Positions 1 to 13,866 of a stretch of 64,000 bases of DNA are shown here, piece after piece. Position 1 is the first letter of the stretch; the number at the start of each line of letters is the position of its first letter. The position numbers were made by a program, and so were the translations under genes. Location of the stretch: the NCBI GenBank assembly GCA_024138015.1, contig JAMXBB010000009.1:7974863-8038862 (forward strand), in the 5' to 3' direction. Origin of the DNA: Lumnitzera littorea (taxonomy: Eukaryota; Streptophyta; Magnoliopsida; Myrtales; Combretaceae). Below the pieces are notes generated by a model. The model made no database searches and was not told the origin of the DNA. It was given only the letters and a program-made list of their open reading frames with translations.

Positions 1-3000
1 AGGGCTTGGAAATTAAGACTCCAACCCATTAATAGGTCCTACGAATGTTGATTAAGGGGTGTAAAGGGTTGCTCAGTGACAAAGTATGTGCTCCGAGTGC
101 CAATTAAGGGGTTGTATAAGGTTTAGTTTTCCCTTATATAAGCCCTACAATCAAGTGTTCGGGGTTCGGTTCATAAAGTTTAGAGTGATCGAGTAAATTA
201 TCCAATTGAGCTCAAATTTTACAAATAAGATAGGAATATTAGTAAAAGTGATCTTGTGAGTTAGGATTTAGGAAATTAAGTAATAAAATAATTAATTATT
301 ATAATATTGAATTATATGTGTATTACTCGTTATTTATTGGAAAAGCGTAAAATAAGTTTCGATAATTAACTAATTGATAGAGATAAATTATACACACACT
401 AAAAATCATAAAATAACATAAATAATATTCAAGAATTATTTATTTGTACTATATATATATTTACGTATAGGTAAAAATAAACGAAATTACTTAAAATACC
501 TAAATTAAGCTAAAATAACATTAAATAATTAAAGAAAATTCATTGAAAATCATAAAAAATTAAGAAAAGTGTTGGAAATTATGGAAGGGTATGGAAATAG
601 GGCATGGAAAGCTAAAAAGTAAAGAAAAGAAATTAATCAATAAAATTGAAACAAATAGAAAGTGAAAGAGAAAGAGATAGGGGACACTTAGCAACCAAAA
701 ATCAAAAGAAAAACCTTAAACTACACTATAAATTTAGCAATGTAATTCCCAAACCTCATTTGATTAGTTTTGAGCTAAAAAAAAAAAAATAGGAAAAAGA
801 GAGAAGAGAGAATAGAGAAGAAAGAGATTTTAGGAAAAATTAGAAAAATATAGTGCAAATAGGGCATTAGGAGGGAACCAACACCCGATAACCACCTGAG
901 AGAGGACGGCCACCACTACCACTAAATGGTGGTGGTAACACCGAAACCGGCGAACAAGGTCGTGGTGGTTGGTGTAACCAACGCCGGCGAGTCCAATATT
1001 TCCCTCCGATTTTGCTTTATTTATTAAAAATATTAAATAATTATAAAAAAATTATGAAATTTAGTATTCTAAGGTTTTTATATATGTAGATTTAGGAAAA
1101 AAAATTATTTTGATGAATTTATATCTAAAAATATGCTACACTTAAGAGATCAAGCAAACTCTATTTTTATTTGATTTAGAAATAAATGATCTTAGAGGTG
1201 TAGTTTTGAGCTCAAAATTTTTATGTAGGCTAGTTAGAGTAATTAAAATAGTGATACAAAGAGATTTTTTAGAAATCTATTTTCAAAATTTTTAGATAAT
1301 TTTTAGGCCTTAAAATGATATATAAAATGGGTGATTTTGAGTTAATTAAATAATTAAATGGGTAATTACTGATTTAGTGTATAATTAGGTATTTTAGGAT
1401 GTTAAATTATGATATAGTATGATATTTGTAGTATTGAGGATGATAGATGTAATTATTAGGTATATTATGTAGTATATATGTAATAGGTAAAATGATATAT
1501 TATAAGTTAATTTTGTAATTTAAGGTTAATTAGGTATAATTTTGATTTAGGATATAATTAGGCATTTTGATATGTTATTAGATGATGAAGGATGATATAT
1601 GTACTGTTAGAAGTGTTAGATATGTAAAATAAGTGTATAATATATAATAGTACATAATATGTGTATATAGGAATTAAATAGGTAGAAATCTTAAGATTGC
1701 ATATAACATACATGGTTAGAATTGAATTATAACCTAAATCGGAATCGAATTCACAAAATGGAATCAGAACCTAACCTAAATTAAGAATAATTGTAAAAGA
1801 TAAAATTCGAATGATTAGATATAATAAAACCCTAAACTGAAGATAGCAATAAGAATTTTAGAACAAAACTTATTTATGATCGTTATGTGAAAACTAAAAC
1901 AACATTTGTATAATAGGGATTATTGGGAATGGCTTATGTAAGTTGCATCTTGAGTGAGTAAGCTGGAATTTTAAATAAGTTGGGATTGATACTGTACTGT
2001 ATTTTAGAGTATTATTGATAGTATTTAGAAGTTTGAGATTATACTTGGTTGTGATTGTTAGATAGTTAACTATGCGCATACCTATATGTATTTGTTTCTG
2101 ACTTTGATGATGTGATTCTGGTTTACTATTCTAGCTTATATTTGTGTAATTTGTTTGAAGTGATTGAACACCTTAAACTAAACCTAACTAAATATATTAC
2201 ATGTAAGTTTAAAACGAACTTGCATAACAACCCAGTAGGGAAAACATTTAAGGTTTTTTTTTCATCCTTAGTCAAACTAGGTGATAGGAAAGGAAGTCGC
2301 GATAAGAGTGAAGTTAATGGTTTAAATGTAGTCATGGGAGGAGTGTTGTCTCTACTGCATAAGGTAGGATTTGGTCATAATTTGTTGCATAAACATAGAA
2401 AATCCTCAACCCGAATTAGAGTAGGTATAATTTATTTAATCTCACGACAAATTGGATAACATCATTTGATGGCATTTGCTTGTGCATGCATTACAGCTAA
2501 TTAATTTGATTGATGACCTTGTTTGTGTTGGATGTATAGTTTTAAGTCTCCATTCCATCTTACTAAGTGATTGGTTACTCATATCCCCATAGATGTTACA
2601 GGTGCTAGCTAAAAAGCAGTTATAAAACTACCTTAAAGTTAACAACTACCGAATCATAAAGAGTGAGGATAGAAACTTAAGGATCAATTACATTCTTCAG
2701 TTTAGATTTTATCTTTAAAACTTTTAGTAATAATTTATGTATTTCTCAAATAAATTATGATTAAGCTACTAAATCTTGTAAATATACTTAGATTATTTTA
2801 GTGTAAATATGTATTTTTTAAAATTTCATAAATAAATAACATGTTTATTTATGAACTGTTTACTTTAAAGTAGGTTAATTATAGACGTCTTGTGTAAATC
2901 AAGTCTAAGATATCAGTTAAAATATCAACTCCTATCATAGAATAGTTTATACGATGGAACTATAACGGCTCTATCACTTTGGGGCATGATACCTTAGTTA
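1..3000 (+). repeat. LTR-like retroelement sequence, truncated by window start
   Basis: A TATATAA box at 135-141 is followed by a long AT-rich transcribed-looking region and a GC-rich patch (850-1005). At 2565-2610 is CTTACTAAGTGATTGGTTAC and then TTACAGGTGCTAGC, wording common in Tekay-type gypsy LTRs. No terminus lies in the window and no pol is recognised. Assignment is by style of sequence only. Confidence 0.35.
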
Positions 3001-3800
3001 GGGGTTCATTATCTTTACCACGAGGCAAGCGCTTATGGCGTTGGCGTCCTAGTTTCCCAATCATATTTTCGAGTAATTCTTAATGCCAACTTATGTTTCT
3101 GGCCCTGAGAGGGGGGAACTTTAGCGGTTTGGAGGTCCCTAGCCTTATGGTAAGCTGTAAGAAGCTAAGTGTTTTCTGTCTCACAATGGTTGTCCCCATA
3201 GGCTTTGAGTACTTAGGTGACTTCAATGGGCTCCTTAGTTCTTTTTGCTAAGTGTTTTAGGAGGTCGAGCAATCATTGGTAACTTGTGAGTGTAAGAGAA
3301 ACTTCCTCTTAGGTTCGATGTTGGTGGCACAAGGTTATTGTTGGAATGATGTACAACCAAGGTTTTACTTCGTAGTAGCTATGGCGATAGAAGAGGAATA
3401 GCAATCACTATTCTCCAAAGTTTCTTATCATCTACCCAGGGTAGCTTAAGTCGAACTTAGCTTACCGATGAAGACAGAGAGCCGAGTTGTAATTGTAAGT
3501 TGAAGGATTGAAGTCAAGCTGTAGGGTAGGAAAGGGCTCTAGCTCGTGCAATGCACTTTGTGTTTTTCTTTATGATTGCTTGTACTTGGGATTGGTATGC
3601 CTACCCTTAGCCCTTATAATGATTTACGAAATTAGTGAAACTCAAAGCTGTTCTTTACGTGTCTATATACTTCATTACTTTCCCTCTTTCTTGTTTAGTT
3701 GATCTTTCTTTTGCACTTTGTTCAATTGTCATAATGTACTCAGAATTGAGCACCCTCGGACCATGGGAAGCTTACCTAACACGTATTCGGTTTTGGCTTT
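3000..3800. other. Unassigned stretch
   Basis: Less AT-rich than its surroundings, with short open frames only. I recognise no protein family, RNA gene or repeat copy here. Confidence 0.3.
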
Positions 3801-3809
3801 TAGAGTATA

Positions 3810-4440
3810 AAATTGTTTTCATATAGAAAATCACATTTTTAATCAAATTCATGAGTTAAACTTGGTAGAAACTTACTTTTTCATCTGAGTTAACTGATTC
3901 TATATTTTTTAGATGAATGGGCTAAAAAATTAAAAAAGAAAAAAATACAACTAGGCTTCTATAAGCTATATACTACTATGGCATTACATCATCTTCCCTA
4001 TCCTATTCAATTTTCTCCCCTTTTTCTCTCTCATAATCCTCTATTTGATATTGATAGTCTTCATTCAAGTTCCAATTCTAATAGTAATGCTTATAAGAAA
4101 AACTATATCCTTTAGTTTATTCCATTAAAGACTCAAAATGAGTTAAACATTTTTATTCTCTTTATTTTATTGCTTTTTTCAAACTAATAATGAAAAAATT
4201 AGTTTAGACTCTACTTATCATTTTTCTATACATATGAAATTATAAATTAATAATTTTTTTATTAAGAAAAACTTCATTTCAACATTTCTTTATTTTCATC
4301 ATGTATTTCAAAAAAAATTTAACTGCTACAACATATTTATAGTTTTTAAAAGCTATTTTATATAGATCATAGAAACTTAATTTCTATATTTCAATTTTAC
4401 GTTCCAATTTTACATACCTTCTTACGATTATAAGTAGCAT
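3810..4440 (+). repeat. Dispersed repeat family 1, copy a
   Basis: Shared blocks include AAACTTGGTAGAAACTTA, AACTAGGCTTCTAT, TTGATATTGATAGTCTTCATT and GACTCAAAATGAGTTAAAC. Diverged copies occur at 38.17-38.70 kb (same strand) and at 48.48-48.98 kb (opposite strand). No coding potential. The class of element is unclear. Confidence 0.7.
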
Positions 4441-4519
4441 CATGAGTTTGACAACTTTGGTATGAGATGTTATTCAGGATGATGATGATGATTATTATTA
4501 AATGGTTGTATTTGACTAG

Positions 4520-5095
4520 TAGCTCATGAGAGTGGTGAAGCCTTATGGCATGATTTCTCTTTTGGACTCCATATCTCTCCCTCACTCTCAATCACATAAA
4601 TACATTAGTTACCCACATGAATTGCATTTTATTTCCTTCTCTTTAGTTTGCATACAAACACCTAAATACTCCAAGAGTAAAATGACTCTCAAAAGGAGGT
4701 TCAAAAAGAGCAAGAAAGAAGAAGCTTTTCTAACTGTACCTAAGGGACAAGAATAGCTAGGACTAGGTACATTAGTAGATTTAATAAAAAAGAAGTCGAT
4801 AAAAAGATGCAAACATATTTCTAGAAAAGCTAGTTTAATTATTAATGGATTTAAGACAATATTTAATTTACCGAGTGAGACATTTGAGGAATTAGTTAGG
4901 AGAGTTAATTCAAATTCAATGTGTATCTATTTAGGAGAGAAAAATGAATGGGATGTCATTTTGACAAACACCTTAAATTAATTGTTTTATCCATTTTTTT
5001 ATGGAGAATTAGTCATGGTGTCCACTTACAATTTATCAAAGATATTGCAAATTAATAATGTAAACAAGTTAAAGAGTATGGATACAAGACATGTT
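4520..5095 (+). repeat. Uncharacterised coding-like repeat, copy a
   Basis: Aligns over nearly 600 bp with 43.96-44.56 kb. The forward frame from 4682 reads MTLKRRFKKSKKEEAF, a basic start, then after a stop LPSETFEELVRRV and YLGEKNEWDVIL, which is patterned like a coding sequence. The second copy has MPLKRMFKRVK at the same place. The basic start and later ELVRR block resemble plant retrotransposon gag-like proteins, but I cannot assign it. It is decayed by stops in both copies. Confidence 0.5.
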
Positions 5096-5199
5096 ATAAC
5101 ATCATGTAAATGCCAAAAATTAAACTTGGTGGCATTTTTTAAATTTTGGTGGTTTAAGCCTAAGCACTCCCTTAACCCTAGTTCATAAATGACCTCTTC

Positions 5200-6420
5200 A
5201 TTAAACCTCACCTCTTTTTTTTTTTTTTTTTTGGCAAAAGTTACTCCCGAAACAACTTTCCTCGTAAAACCCTTTATTTACTTAGTAAACTCTTGGAATT
5301 AAGCCACCCTAATCAACAACAAAAATAGCTTCATTAAGAGTTTAAGGTAAGTTTCATGAAGGTTATACCTAATCAAGTTTGCATTTAAGCTAATTACCTC
5401 ATTTTAGAGGAGTTTTACTTGGATTTAAGTATTAGATGAATCTAAAACAAGTTGTTCTTAGTTATTGGTGGTGTTTAGCTCATTTTGGGGTTTCTCCAAG
5501 TATTTGAGTTTATCCAAATAAGTTTTACTTGTTTACCCTCCTTTTAGTTTAGGCCTTTTATGAAATTGTTGGAGTTAAGTTGTAGAGAAATGTAGTTGTG
5601 TGGTTGTGTTTTAAGTCAAGTTTTGGAGTTGAGATTTTTGGAAAGCATGTTTATATTCATGTTTTGTGTCGTTTAGAAGTCGAATTAAAGTTGGAAAATT
5701 TTGGGTATGTTTTCGAGTGAAGCTATTATGCAAAATTACAAGATAGGCTACTACAGTTTAGGGTTCTCAATTGTCAGCATCTAGATGCTAACCTTTTGTA
5801 TCAAGTTCTCTTGTGGCATCAGGACGTTAGTTTTGAACCCATTCGAACAACATCCTAGACCACTCCCCCCCTCCCCCTCCCCTTCCCCCTCTTTTTCAAA
5901 GTTCATTCAAACCTCAATCATTTAACGAAGTTTTTACCTAACTTTGCTACTATGAAAAGGTTCAATCATTATCCAAAATACTCTAGTTTCTTGGAAATAT
6001 TTTATAGTATTCCTTTTGAGTAAATTCAAGGTGAAGAAGGGTTAAATGGTTTTCGCCTAAGAGATTGATGAACTTGGATTTAAAGAGTAACTAAAGATGG
6101 GTCTATAGTTTTACTAGTTGGATTGAATCTGAAAGTGAGTTAAGCAATGTGAATGAGAGGGGTTAGGACCTTATAGTAGTGTAAATGGTTGAAAAGGAGG
6201 AAGAAACTAAGTTGAGCTTGTTATTTCTTTTGGTTAGGTACTTAGATTTATTTGCTAGTTGGTTCCCATTTAGACTTACTAGTGTATTTAGTAGTTCTAG
6301 TAAGTGGTGCTTTTCTTGATAGATGTGCTTGTTAGGGTAATAACAATGTAAACCGGACTAATTCATACTTGACCTAAAGAGATGATTGCTAGTTGTACCA
6401 TAACTAAAGAAAATAAATTT
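5200..6420. other. No gene recognised
   Basis: Holds a poly-T run (5215-5232), a C-rich run (5866-5890) and AT-rich unique sequence. Nothing else is supportable. Confidence 0.3.
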
Positions 6421-6423
6421 ATT

Positions 6424-6580
6424 AGGTATTACACGTCACGTGTTATATATACGTATAAATACCAATAAAATGTTGATATGAATAATAATGAAAAGGATAT
6501 TTTTTAAATTAATTACCATTTATGATTTACACACATTATATATATTAACATTTTATCTATATTATTTGTTTGGTATAAAA
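6424..6580 (-). mobile_element. MITE-like element, copy a
   Basis: Reverse complement matches 31.93-32.05 kb, with TATATAACACGTG, AATTAATTTAAAAAATAT and GTAAATCAT shared. Short, AT-rich and non-coding. Confidence 0.45.
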
Positions 6581-6589
6581 GCAAAAACA

Positions 6590-8060
6590 AGACGAAGGGG
6601 ATTCTTTGCGGCGAGCCAGAGACCATATTGTGGTGACTGATATTTGGATGTTGAAGGGAGGATATTTTTCTACAAGATTGGTATAAATTTAGGACAATGG
6701 TCAAGGTGGATACTTATATTAATACAATACTAAGCTATGAACCCTATATCATTTACATCTTTGGAGAGGAGTAGGGATGCCCACGAGTTTCGAAGCCCAG
6801 CCTGGCAACCACGTATTTTCAAGGTTTCTCTCAAGAGGGCTAGACAGACTCGGGATAAGACGGGAAAACAATTCCGGACATCAGCAAGACCGAAAAATTA
6901 AGTAGGGCAAAGGCACAAAGCAAGACGATTGCTATAATATCGAGTAGATCCTAAAACCGTTGGAGAAGCAGATGCTCCAGCAATCCGGGTGAGCTACATT
7001 TTGCCTTCAGCTGATATGTTGCCTAAGTAGGCTGAGTATTTCACCCAACAGTTTGAGCTGATCCAATCTAGCTACATTCACCATGAGTTTTTCCTATCCG
7101 AGCTCGATATGATGAGCATAACACAGCAGAAGCTACTTCTCCTCCCTTCCCATGATTTTCTTTATCACTGGATTTCTTTTTATATAACTTGGTATTCGAA
7201 CTTTTTTTTTTTTTTTTTTCTTTCTAAAGACTCATATTGTAATTAGATGTGTACTCAGTTTAAGGTTTGAGAAGGTTTAAGCTCGTAAGCTAAAAATGCT
7301 TCCCTTGAGGTTGATTCGAATATGTATTGTGATGATTCATATGCCTGTACTCATTTGTTAACATTTCATTTCTCAATTCTTGAAATCCAATTAATTTTTT
7401 TTATTTTCGAGGTGTATTTTCATTTCTATCATGCGTAAATGGCCTTAATATTTTCAAATGATACGACAAGTTATGATCTTTTATGTTTATAAATTTTAAT
7501 ATCTTCATTTATGTAACATCTCTAGAATTTAGTCTATGATTTATTTATTCATTTATTTTAGATAGAAGGAAAGGGGGAGAAGGAGAACCGAAATACCTAA
7601 ATATGTGTTAATAAGATATAGAATGGAAGCATTACTCCTTTATATATGCACCCATAGCGCCAAACATATATATCAATAATAGCGAAAATGGATTTTCTCA
7701 ATTTCCTTTAATTTACCTTCTTAAAATACTATCATATGTAATTAATAGTTAAGATTATAAAGAATATAATGATATTATGATTATATTACTTGATATTTTA
7801 AAAATTTAGACAGTCACGACCATCGATTTGTAAATTGAAAAAAATTAAGTGATAGTATAATAGCTACTTCGAAATGAATAAAAGAAGAAAATAACAAATT
7901 TAACTAATCACATTTAACAAAGGAAATTAGTATGTACTAAGAGGAGGAACTATAGATAATAAGACGATTATTAAAATGGGTATAATAGTAATATCAAAGA
8001 GCTGCCGTAAAATGTGACACACATAAGTCTTATCCTAAACACTTTAGATATATATAACTC
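6590..8060. other. Repeat remnants and unassigned sequence
   Basis: 6593-6755 is related to 44.81-44.96 kb (ATACTAAGC-ATGAACCCT). 6780-7150 is the most GC-rich part of this area and might be decayed coding sequence, but no family is recognisable. The remainder is AT-rich. Confidence 0.35.
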
Positions 8061-8077
8061 TGCAGAAGTATGAAAGT

Positions 8078-8185
8078 GAATGATTCCTTGGTGGTTGAAG
8101 CAAAGGTGGTGCGAGAAGCTCTAAAATGGGCAAAGGAGAAGCATTGGAACTTCAACTATCTGCAAGGTCAATGAAGTTATTGGTC
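8078..8185 (+). pseudogene. RNase H fragment of a non-LTR (LINE-type) element
   Basis: The frame reads DSLVVEAKVVREALKWAKEK then HWNF, which fits the AEAxAxREALxWA segment of RNase H-like domains found in plant LINEs and their domesticated relatives. A stop follows soon after, and the expected ESD motif is lost. No reverse transcriptase is seen nearby. Confidence 0.45.
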
Positions 8186-8199
8186 GTTAATGCAAATAT

Positions 8200-9660
8200 T
8201 AGCTGATATTAATTTGTTGAAGTCTACCTAAGGATGCTAGTAGGCTAACCATGTAAAAAAAAAAAAATAGTTAATGGGCTTTTATTTTTTTTATTTCTTT
8301 TATCTATATATTGTAATATGGTTGCATTAATTGGTTTTTTAGTAATGCAAACCTTAAGAAAAACCTGGCATAATTGGTCTGTATTGGGGATTTGGGGGGT
8401 AAGGTTTATTTCAAATAACTATTTGCATGCTTAGATGTAGTCAGACTTAGGCTACCTTCGAAATTTAGGATGGACTATCATTGTATAACCCTCAGGTCGT
8501 TGGAGTCTTTACCCCTATCAACGATGATAGGTGAAGCCTACTCAAGCTTCGATGTAGCTAATTGGGTTTTTTCTCCTGAAATCCTTGAGGTTATAGATCT
8601 CGAGACTCGTAAACTCTACCCTCTTATATCATTCTTTTTGAAAAAGTGGTAATCATTTTTTTTTTAAATTATAGGAAAAGCCTGATTAATTTGCTATCGG
8701 TTCGACGTTCTTTTTCAAAAAAAGGGAAAATTAAAAAAATCAGTAACCCTTATATATAAATATTCACAAGCTTCATTTCTTTATAAATCTTATTTCGGAT
8801 TTACTTATATAAGTGTATTCTTGGCCATATACTCATAATAATTCCTATAATTTATTAATGATAAACCCTATTACATTCTACATCTGTGTAGCTTATTGCA
8901 TCACATTTATTTTGCATATTTGTCTATATATGCTATCTTTTATAATATATGTGAGTATTGTAGATTTTGTTTTATTTCATGAGTAATGGGTACAAAATCA
9001 TAAGTGTTTCTCTTGTATCATAATGTGTTAATGTTAAAAAAAAAAAATCCAATATTAACTTTTAAATTTTTTTTTTTGGCATGTAATTATGAAAGTTAGT
9101 TATGTTAAAGATTATTATAGAACTGTTATTTTTTTTAAGCTTTAATAAACTTTTTTTTTAAAAAAGATATTTCATGATAAAAAACTAGTTTCATGATAAT
9201 TACTTACTCAGTCAATTTCTATTGTAAATGCCTCATATGTATCATACTATTAGAAACTAACAAAATACAAAAAATTAAAAATAAAAAAAAAACATTTAAC
9301 CATTAGACTCTCATTATAAATCATTTCCCACCTCAAAGTCATCAATCTTGTAAATGTTTAAGTTCTCGTTTTTCACTGTTACAATCCTGATAGAGCTTTC
9401 TCTACAAGTCATCACCCTTATGTTATCCTTATGTCATCTTTTAATAAGTTTCTCATTGTAAATAATTTCCATTTTTTTATATCACCCTTATGTCATTTTT
9501 TTCCTTGGTCATAGTCTTAATGTTTCCAATTTTTTTAGATTGATTGATGTTACTATGAGACTTCTAAAACATAAAATTAACATTGAATATTTTTTTTCAA
9601 TAAAAGTTTCCAAAAAATAGAAATGTTTTCATAATTAAAAAACTTGATTTTTTTTAAAGG
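8200..9660. other. AT-rich stretch, no gene recognised
   Basis: Many A and T runs. A 60-codon open frame at 8470-8652 has no recognisable relative. Confidence 0.3.
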
Positions 9661-9721
9661 ATTACAGTGTTGCTAACAAGAAGGGATTCTTATAGGCTTT
9701 GAAAGATTGCTTTTTAAGTGA

Positions 9722-10662
9722 TCTGGTCCAACCTGAAGCCTATAATTACGCATTGTCAAAACCAAGATGTTTGAAGCTCTTGCATGGAGAATAGATATAG
9801 CTGAAGGGGTTCTAAGCAAGCATACGAAGCAAGTTAAGACCATAGCTCATACTCAAGCCTAGGGGCTTATTAACATACCATTTAAGGTTGACAAGTCTGA
9901 AGAGTTGTCACTAAAGAAGGAATTAGAGCAGAAGTTGATGAAGATGGAAGAAGAAATCTTCTAGAAAATTGAAGAGAAAATGGGAGTTACCTAAGAAGTT
10001 ACATCAAGGATCATGATGTGCAGAGTAATCTAGGTTTGAGCAATTTTTGGGCTTGTAAAGACTACGAGTTACCTAAGAAGTTTAGGGTACCAAATTTCAA
10101 AAGGTCTGATGGAACAAGTTATCTTAAACTTCACTTTAGGCTTTTTGTTCGCAAGTTGGCCCAATTCGCTAAACATGAGCAGTTGATGATTCAAACTTTC
10201 TACGATAACTTAACTGGGTCGGCATTGATTTGGTATGCCCAACAAGATTGAATTAAGCTTGATACTTGGGATAAGCTAGCTCAAGCCTTTTATCAATAAT
10301 ACAAGTTCAATGAAGAAGTGGCTCCTTCCCTGATGGATTTAAATAACATGAAAATGAAGCTGACCGAATCCTTTAAGGAGTATGCTTAAAGATAGAGATC
10401 TACAGCCACTTAAGCTACAGTACAATTGCCGGAAAATGAATTGATCAACATATGCATTCGCACATTAAGTGAAACTTATAATAATCACCTCTTAGACCAT
10501 ACCACTTCCACTTTTACAAACGTAGTTGTAATCAGTAGTTGCATTGAAGATGCTATTAAAGTGAGGAGATTGATAGGGAAAGGATCGGCCCCATTGGATT
10601 CAGAGGCCACTGTGAACACTATAATATCTTATCTAATGATACTCGAGCTTAGTGCCTTAAGC
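9722..10662 (+). pseudogene. Ty3/gypsy gag, N-terminal part, broken
   Basis: A Glu/Lys-rich coiled region (9760-9960) is followed by the retrotransposon gag core: LPKKFRVPNFKRSDGTSYLK, LTGSALIWYAQQD, WDKLAQAFYQ and LNNMKMKLTESFKEYA, then a LPENELINICIRTLS block. Several in-frame stops interrupt it. It ends abruptly at a terminus of the LTR that starts at 10663. The missing gag continuation is at 14.8-15.7 kb. Confidence 0.75.
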
Positions 10663-12939
10663 TATCACGACCCTAAGAGGAGCCTAGTAGGATGGCCTAA
10701 AATTTTCATATCACGTGTACACCCATGATACGAAAACCGCCTTGTAAGTTAGAGATTGCAAGACTCTAAAAGATTAGTCATTAAAGTTTTCAATTTCAAT
10801 TAATTAACTTGTTATAAAATATAAGTGACTATGGATATCCGATAAGCCACAGTCCATTAGAAGTACAGAGAATTGGTATCCCTTACCAAATGCTAAGATA
10901 AGATAAAACAACTTAATAATTTACAAGAAATACTATATTATACATAATCTTAATAAACATTTTCTACAACAATGATTTCTATATCCACTATATACATTTA
11001 AATCAACTCTAGTATTATCAAACTTATTTCCGGTTTGTAGTCTGCTCTCATGATTTTACCCAATCCTTACTTAAATGTACCTGCAAAAGAAACTATAGGA
11101 GAATGAGCAAACCACGACTTAGTAAGTTCATTCCTCACCATTACCATTCAAATAAGTTATCAAACATTAATAACACACATGTAAGCTATCTACATACGAA
11201 ATGAACACATACGCAATGAGTGTAAGCAACACATCCATAGAAGTCCAGAACTATGAAAGGTGTAGATATACGTTATCTACACGTCGATTTTTCCTCCATA
11301 CTTATTTGTACGGAGCACCTCACCTTAACTATATAAGGCTGTCTAAGAGCAACGTCCCATTAGACGTTACTTAACTATTATTCTAGTTCAAGAATCAATA
11401 ATCAATATAAGTAGACTCCAACTAGGGTTACTTACCAAACATATCAAAGGTCCATTGGGCACAAATAGTGAGTCTATCTCATTATCAACAAATATCTAAG
11501 GCCCCACAAGCACAAATATATGAGTTCTCTCATAATCAATTGGAGATACTATGTTAGTTTTGCCTTAATGATAGAAATATCATTCACAAGCACTGCAAGT
11601 TCTCACTGAAATTATACAAAATATATTTAAGATTAGAAAAACATTTACTAAAAATGCTTTTCTCAAAAATCTACAAAGCTACCACTCTCCATCAGTATAT
11701 CAATTGGATTACAAATATGCGATAGATATAACTAGTTATTTTAGTTAAATAGTTATATTTATTAATTTAAGAAAGTACTCACATGGATGATAACACACAA
11801 AGCAATAAGTCATTCAATTAAACAATTAGTGTCATCCAATAAACAACATACAAATGACAAACAGTAAGCAAATAACAGATCATAAGAACTCCATCACTTA
11901 AGTTATGCTCACTTTCTCGACCTTTGAGAATTCTAGGACTCAATAATCGAATATATAAAAGATAAGAATGTTTATAAGTATTCTGAAAAACTAGGTTTCC
12001 TTTTTAACTAAATATCAATTATTATTTATCTAATTTCCCACTTTAACCTCAGTATGGTACAAATATAATTTGACTTAAATCTTTTACCTATTTTTATTGG
12101 TTTATCATAAATTTTTAATTGCGTACAACTTTTTTGTTTTAACTCCGATTTTTATGAACTTACAGTCGATTTTTATCGATTTTGGATTTACTTTTTGTGA
12201 CGGGGTTCATTTTAGACATTGTAATTTGCATTTTCTATTATGATATAAAAATATTACAAAATTGAATATTTTAACTTAAATAATAGTAAAATATGGTTTT
12301 AAGCTTTTCTTTGCATTTTACAGTTTAATAAATATTTAGACCTTATATTTTGAAATTTTCTTATTTTAAGTCTATTTTACCATAATTACTTATTTTTTCA
12401 AATTTTGAGGTTTAAGACTTATTAAATTTATTTTTACTACTTTCCTAATTTTCCAATTAATTAACTATTTTATTATTTTTTAATTACGAATTTAATTGAA
12501 TTTAGCTAAGTAATGACATGGCAGTATAAGGGAATGCCATGTGTCACTTTCGAATTTTTGTAATTTTTCCTTATTTTCTTATTTTTTGTATTTTTATGTC
12601 ATATGTAAATATATTAATATTTATTATTATATTTTACTAAATTAATTATTTATTATAATTTCTCTAAAGTTATAGTAAATACATATATATACATATTTAT
12701 TAAATTACTTTATTTATTAAATTAATATTATAGTATATTATGTATGTACTATTCAAATATACTTGTATTTGTATTTGTATTTGTATTATACTATTCATTT
12801 ACGTATGTTTATACGTATAATATGCTTATGTACTAAAATATCCTAACCTTAAATATATATTATGTACTATATGTATGAGTATAAATATACATGTAATTGT
12901 ACTTTGTATACATACGTACATATACGGTTATAATACATA

Positions 12940-12984
12940 CATATATATACTAAAGTACTTAATATAAGTAATGTTTTATATTTG

Positions 12985-13016
<32 letters not shown>

Positions 13017-13570
13017 TTTTATCATCACGTCTAGCACATACATATATATGTAGAATTTATAAAATAAAAATACAATATAAATACACCATGGTATGTTCTT
13101 ATACATACCGTTTATATATCCTTTAATATAATTATAGTATATTATACTAGTATTTGTAATTTGTAATTATGCACGTATATATTCTTGGTTGCATAGTATA
13201 TTATATATATGTATTAAAAATTATGTAAACCTAGATATATGTATAGTATACTATATGATAAAAATACCAAATATATATACACATCTACTATACACGCATA
13301 CATACATATATCATATAATAAAAAAAAATATTACGTATAATTATATATATGTCCACACATACATATGTATAAATGTACATGAGTAAGAAAAATACATATT
13401 ATATTTATATTACTATTTGTGCATACGTACTTGTACCATATAATAAAATAATAGGTACAAATATATATATATACCTATACATACATATATATAAGTAAGT
13501 ACATAAATAAAGAAAATACATAGTACATACATATGTATATAAGTAAAGAAAACATATAGTACATATCTAT
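12940..13570. repeat. TA/TACA-rich microsatellite region
   Basis: (TA)n at about 12982-13010 and many TATACATA runs up to 13.57 kb. A (TTGTAT) run lies just before at 12762-12786. Confidence 0.8.
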
Positions 13571-13833
13571 GTTATATAAGTATACATACATATACTTATA
13601 CCTAAGTTTTTATACAAATTATTTGTAGAAATTACCATAACATGTATACTACACATATAAACATATGTTAATATCTATACACATATATGAACATACATCT
13701 ACCAAGAAATACTAAAATTACACATATAATTCTAAAATACATATAGGTAAAAGAATATATCAAAATAACTATTACAAAGTACACATAATAAATACCATAC
13801 TTTTGGAGTATTCTTGAATCAAAATCCCTAAGC

Positions 13834-13835
13834 TT

Positions 13836-13866
<31 letters not shown>
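13834..13866. repeat. (CTT)n microsatellite
   Basis: About eleven CTT units in a row, read as poly-lysine on the minus strand. Confidence 0.9.

Noticed and set aside
2112..2459. 115-codon open frame on the plus strand
   Set aside because: Lies in LTR-like sequence, with no recognisable domain and no supporting copy elsewhere in the window.
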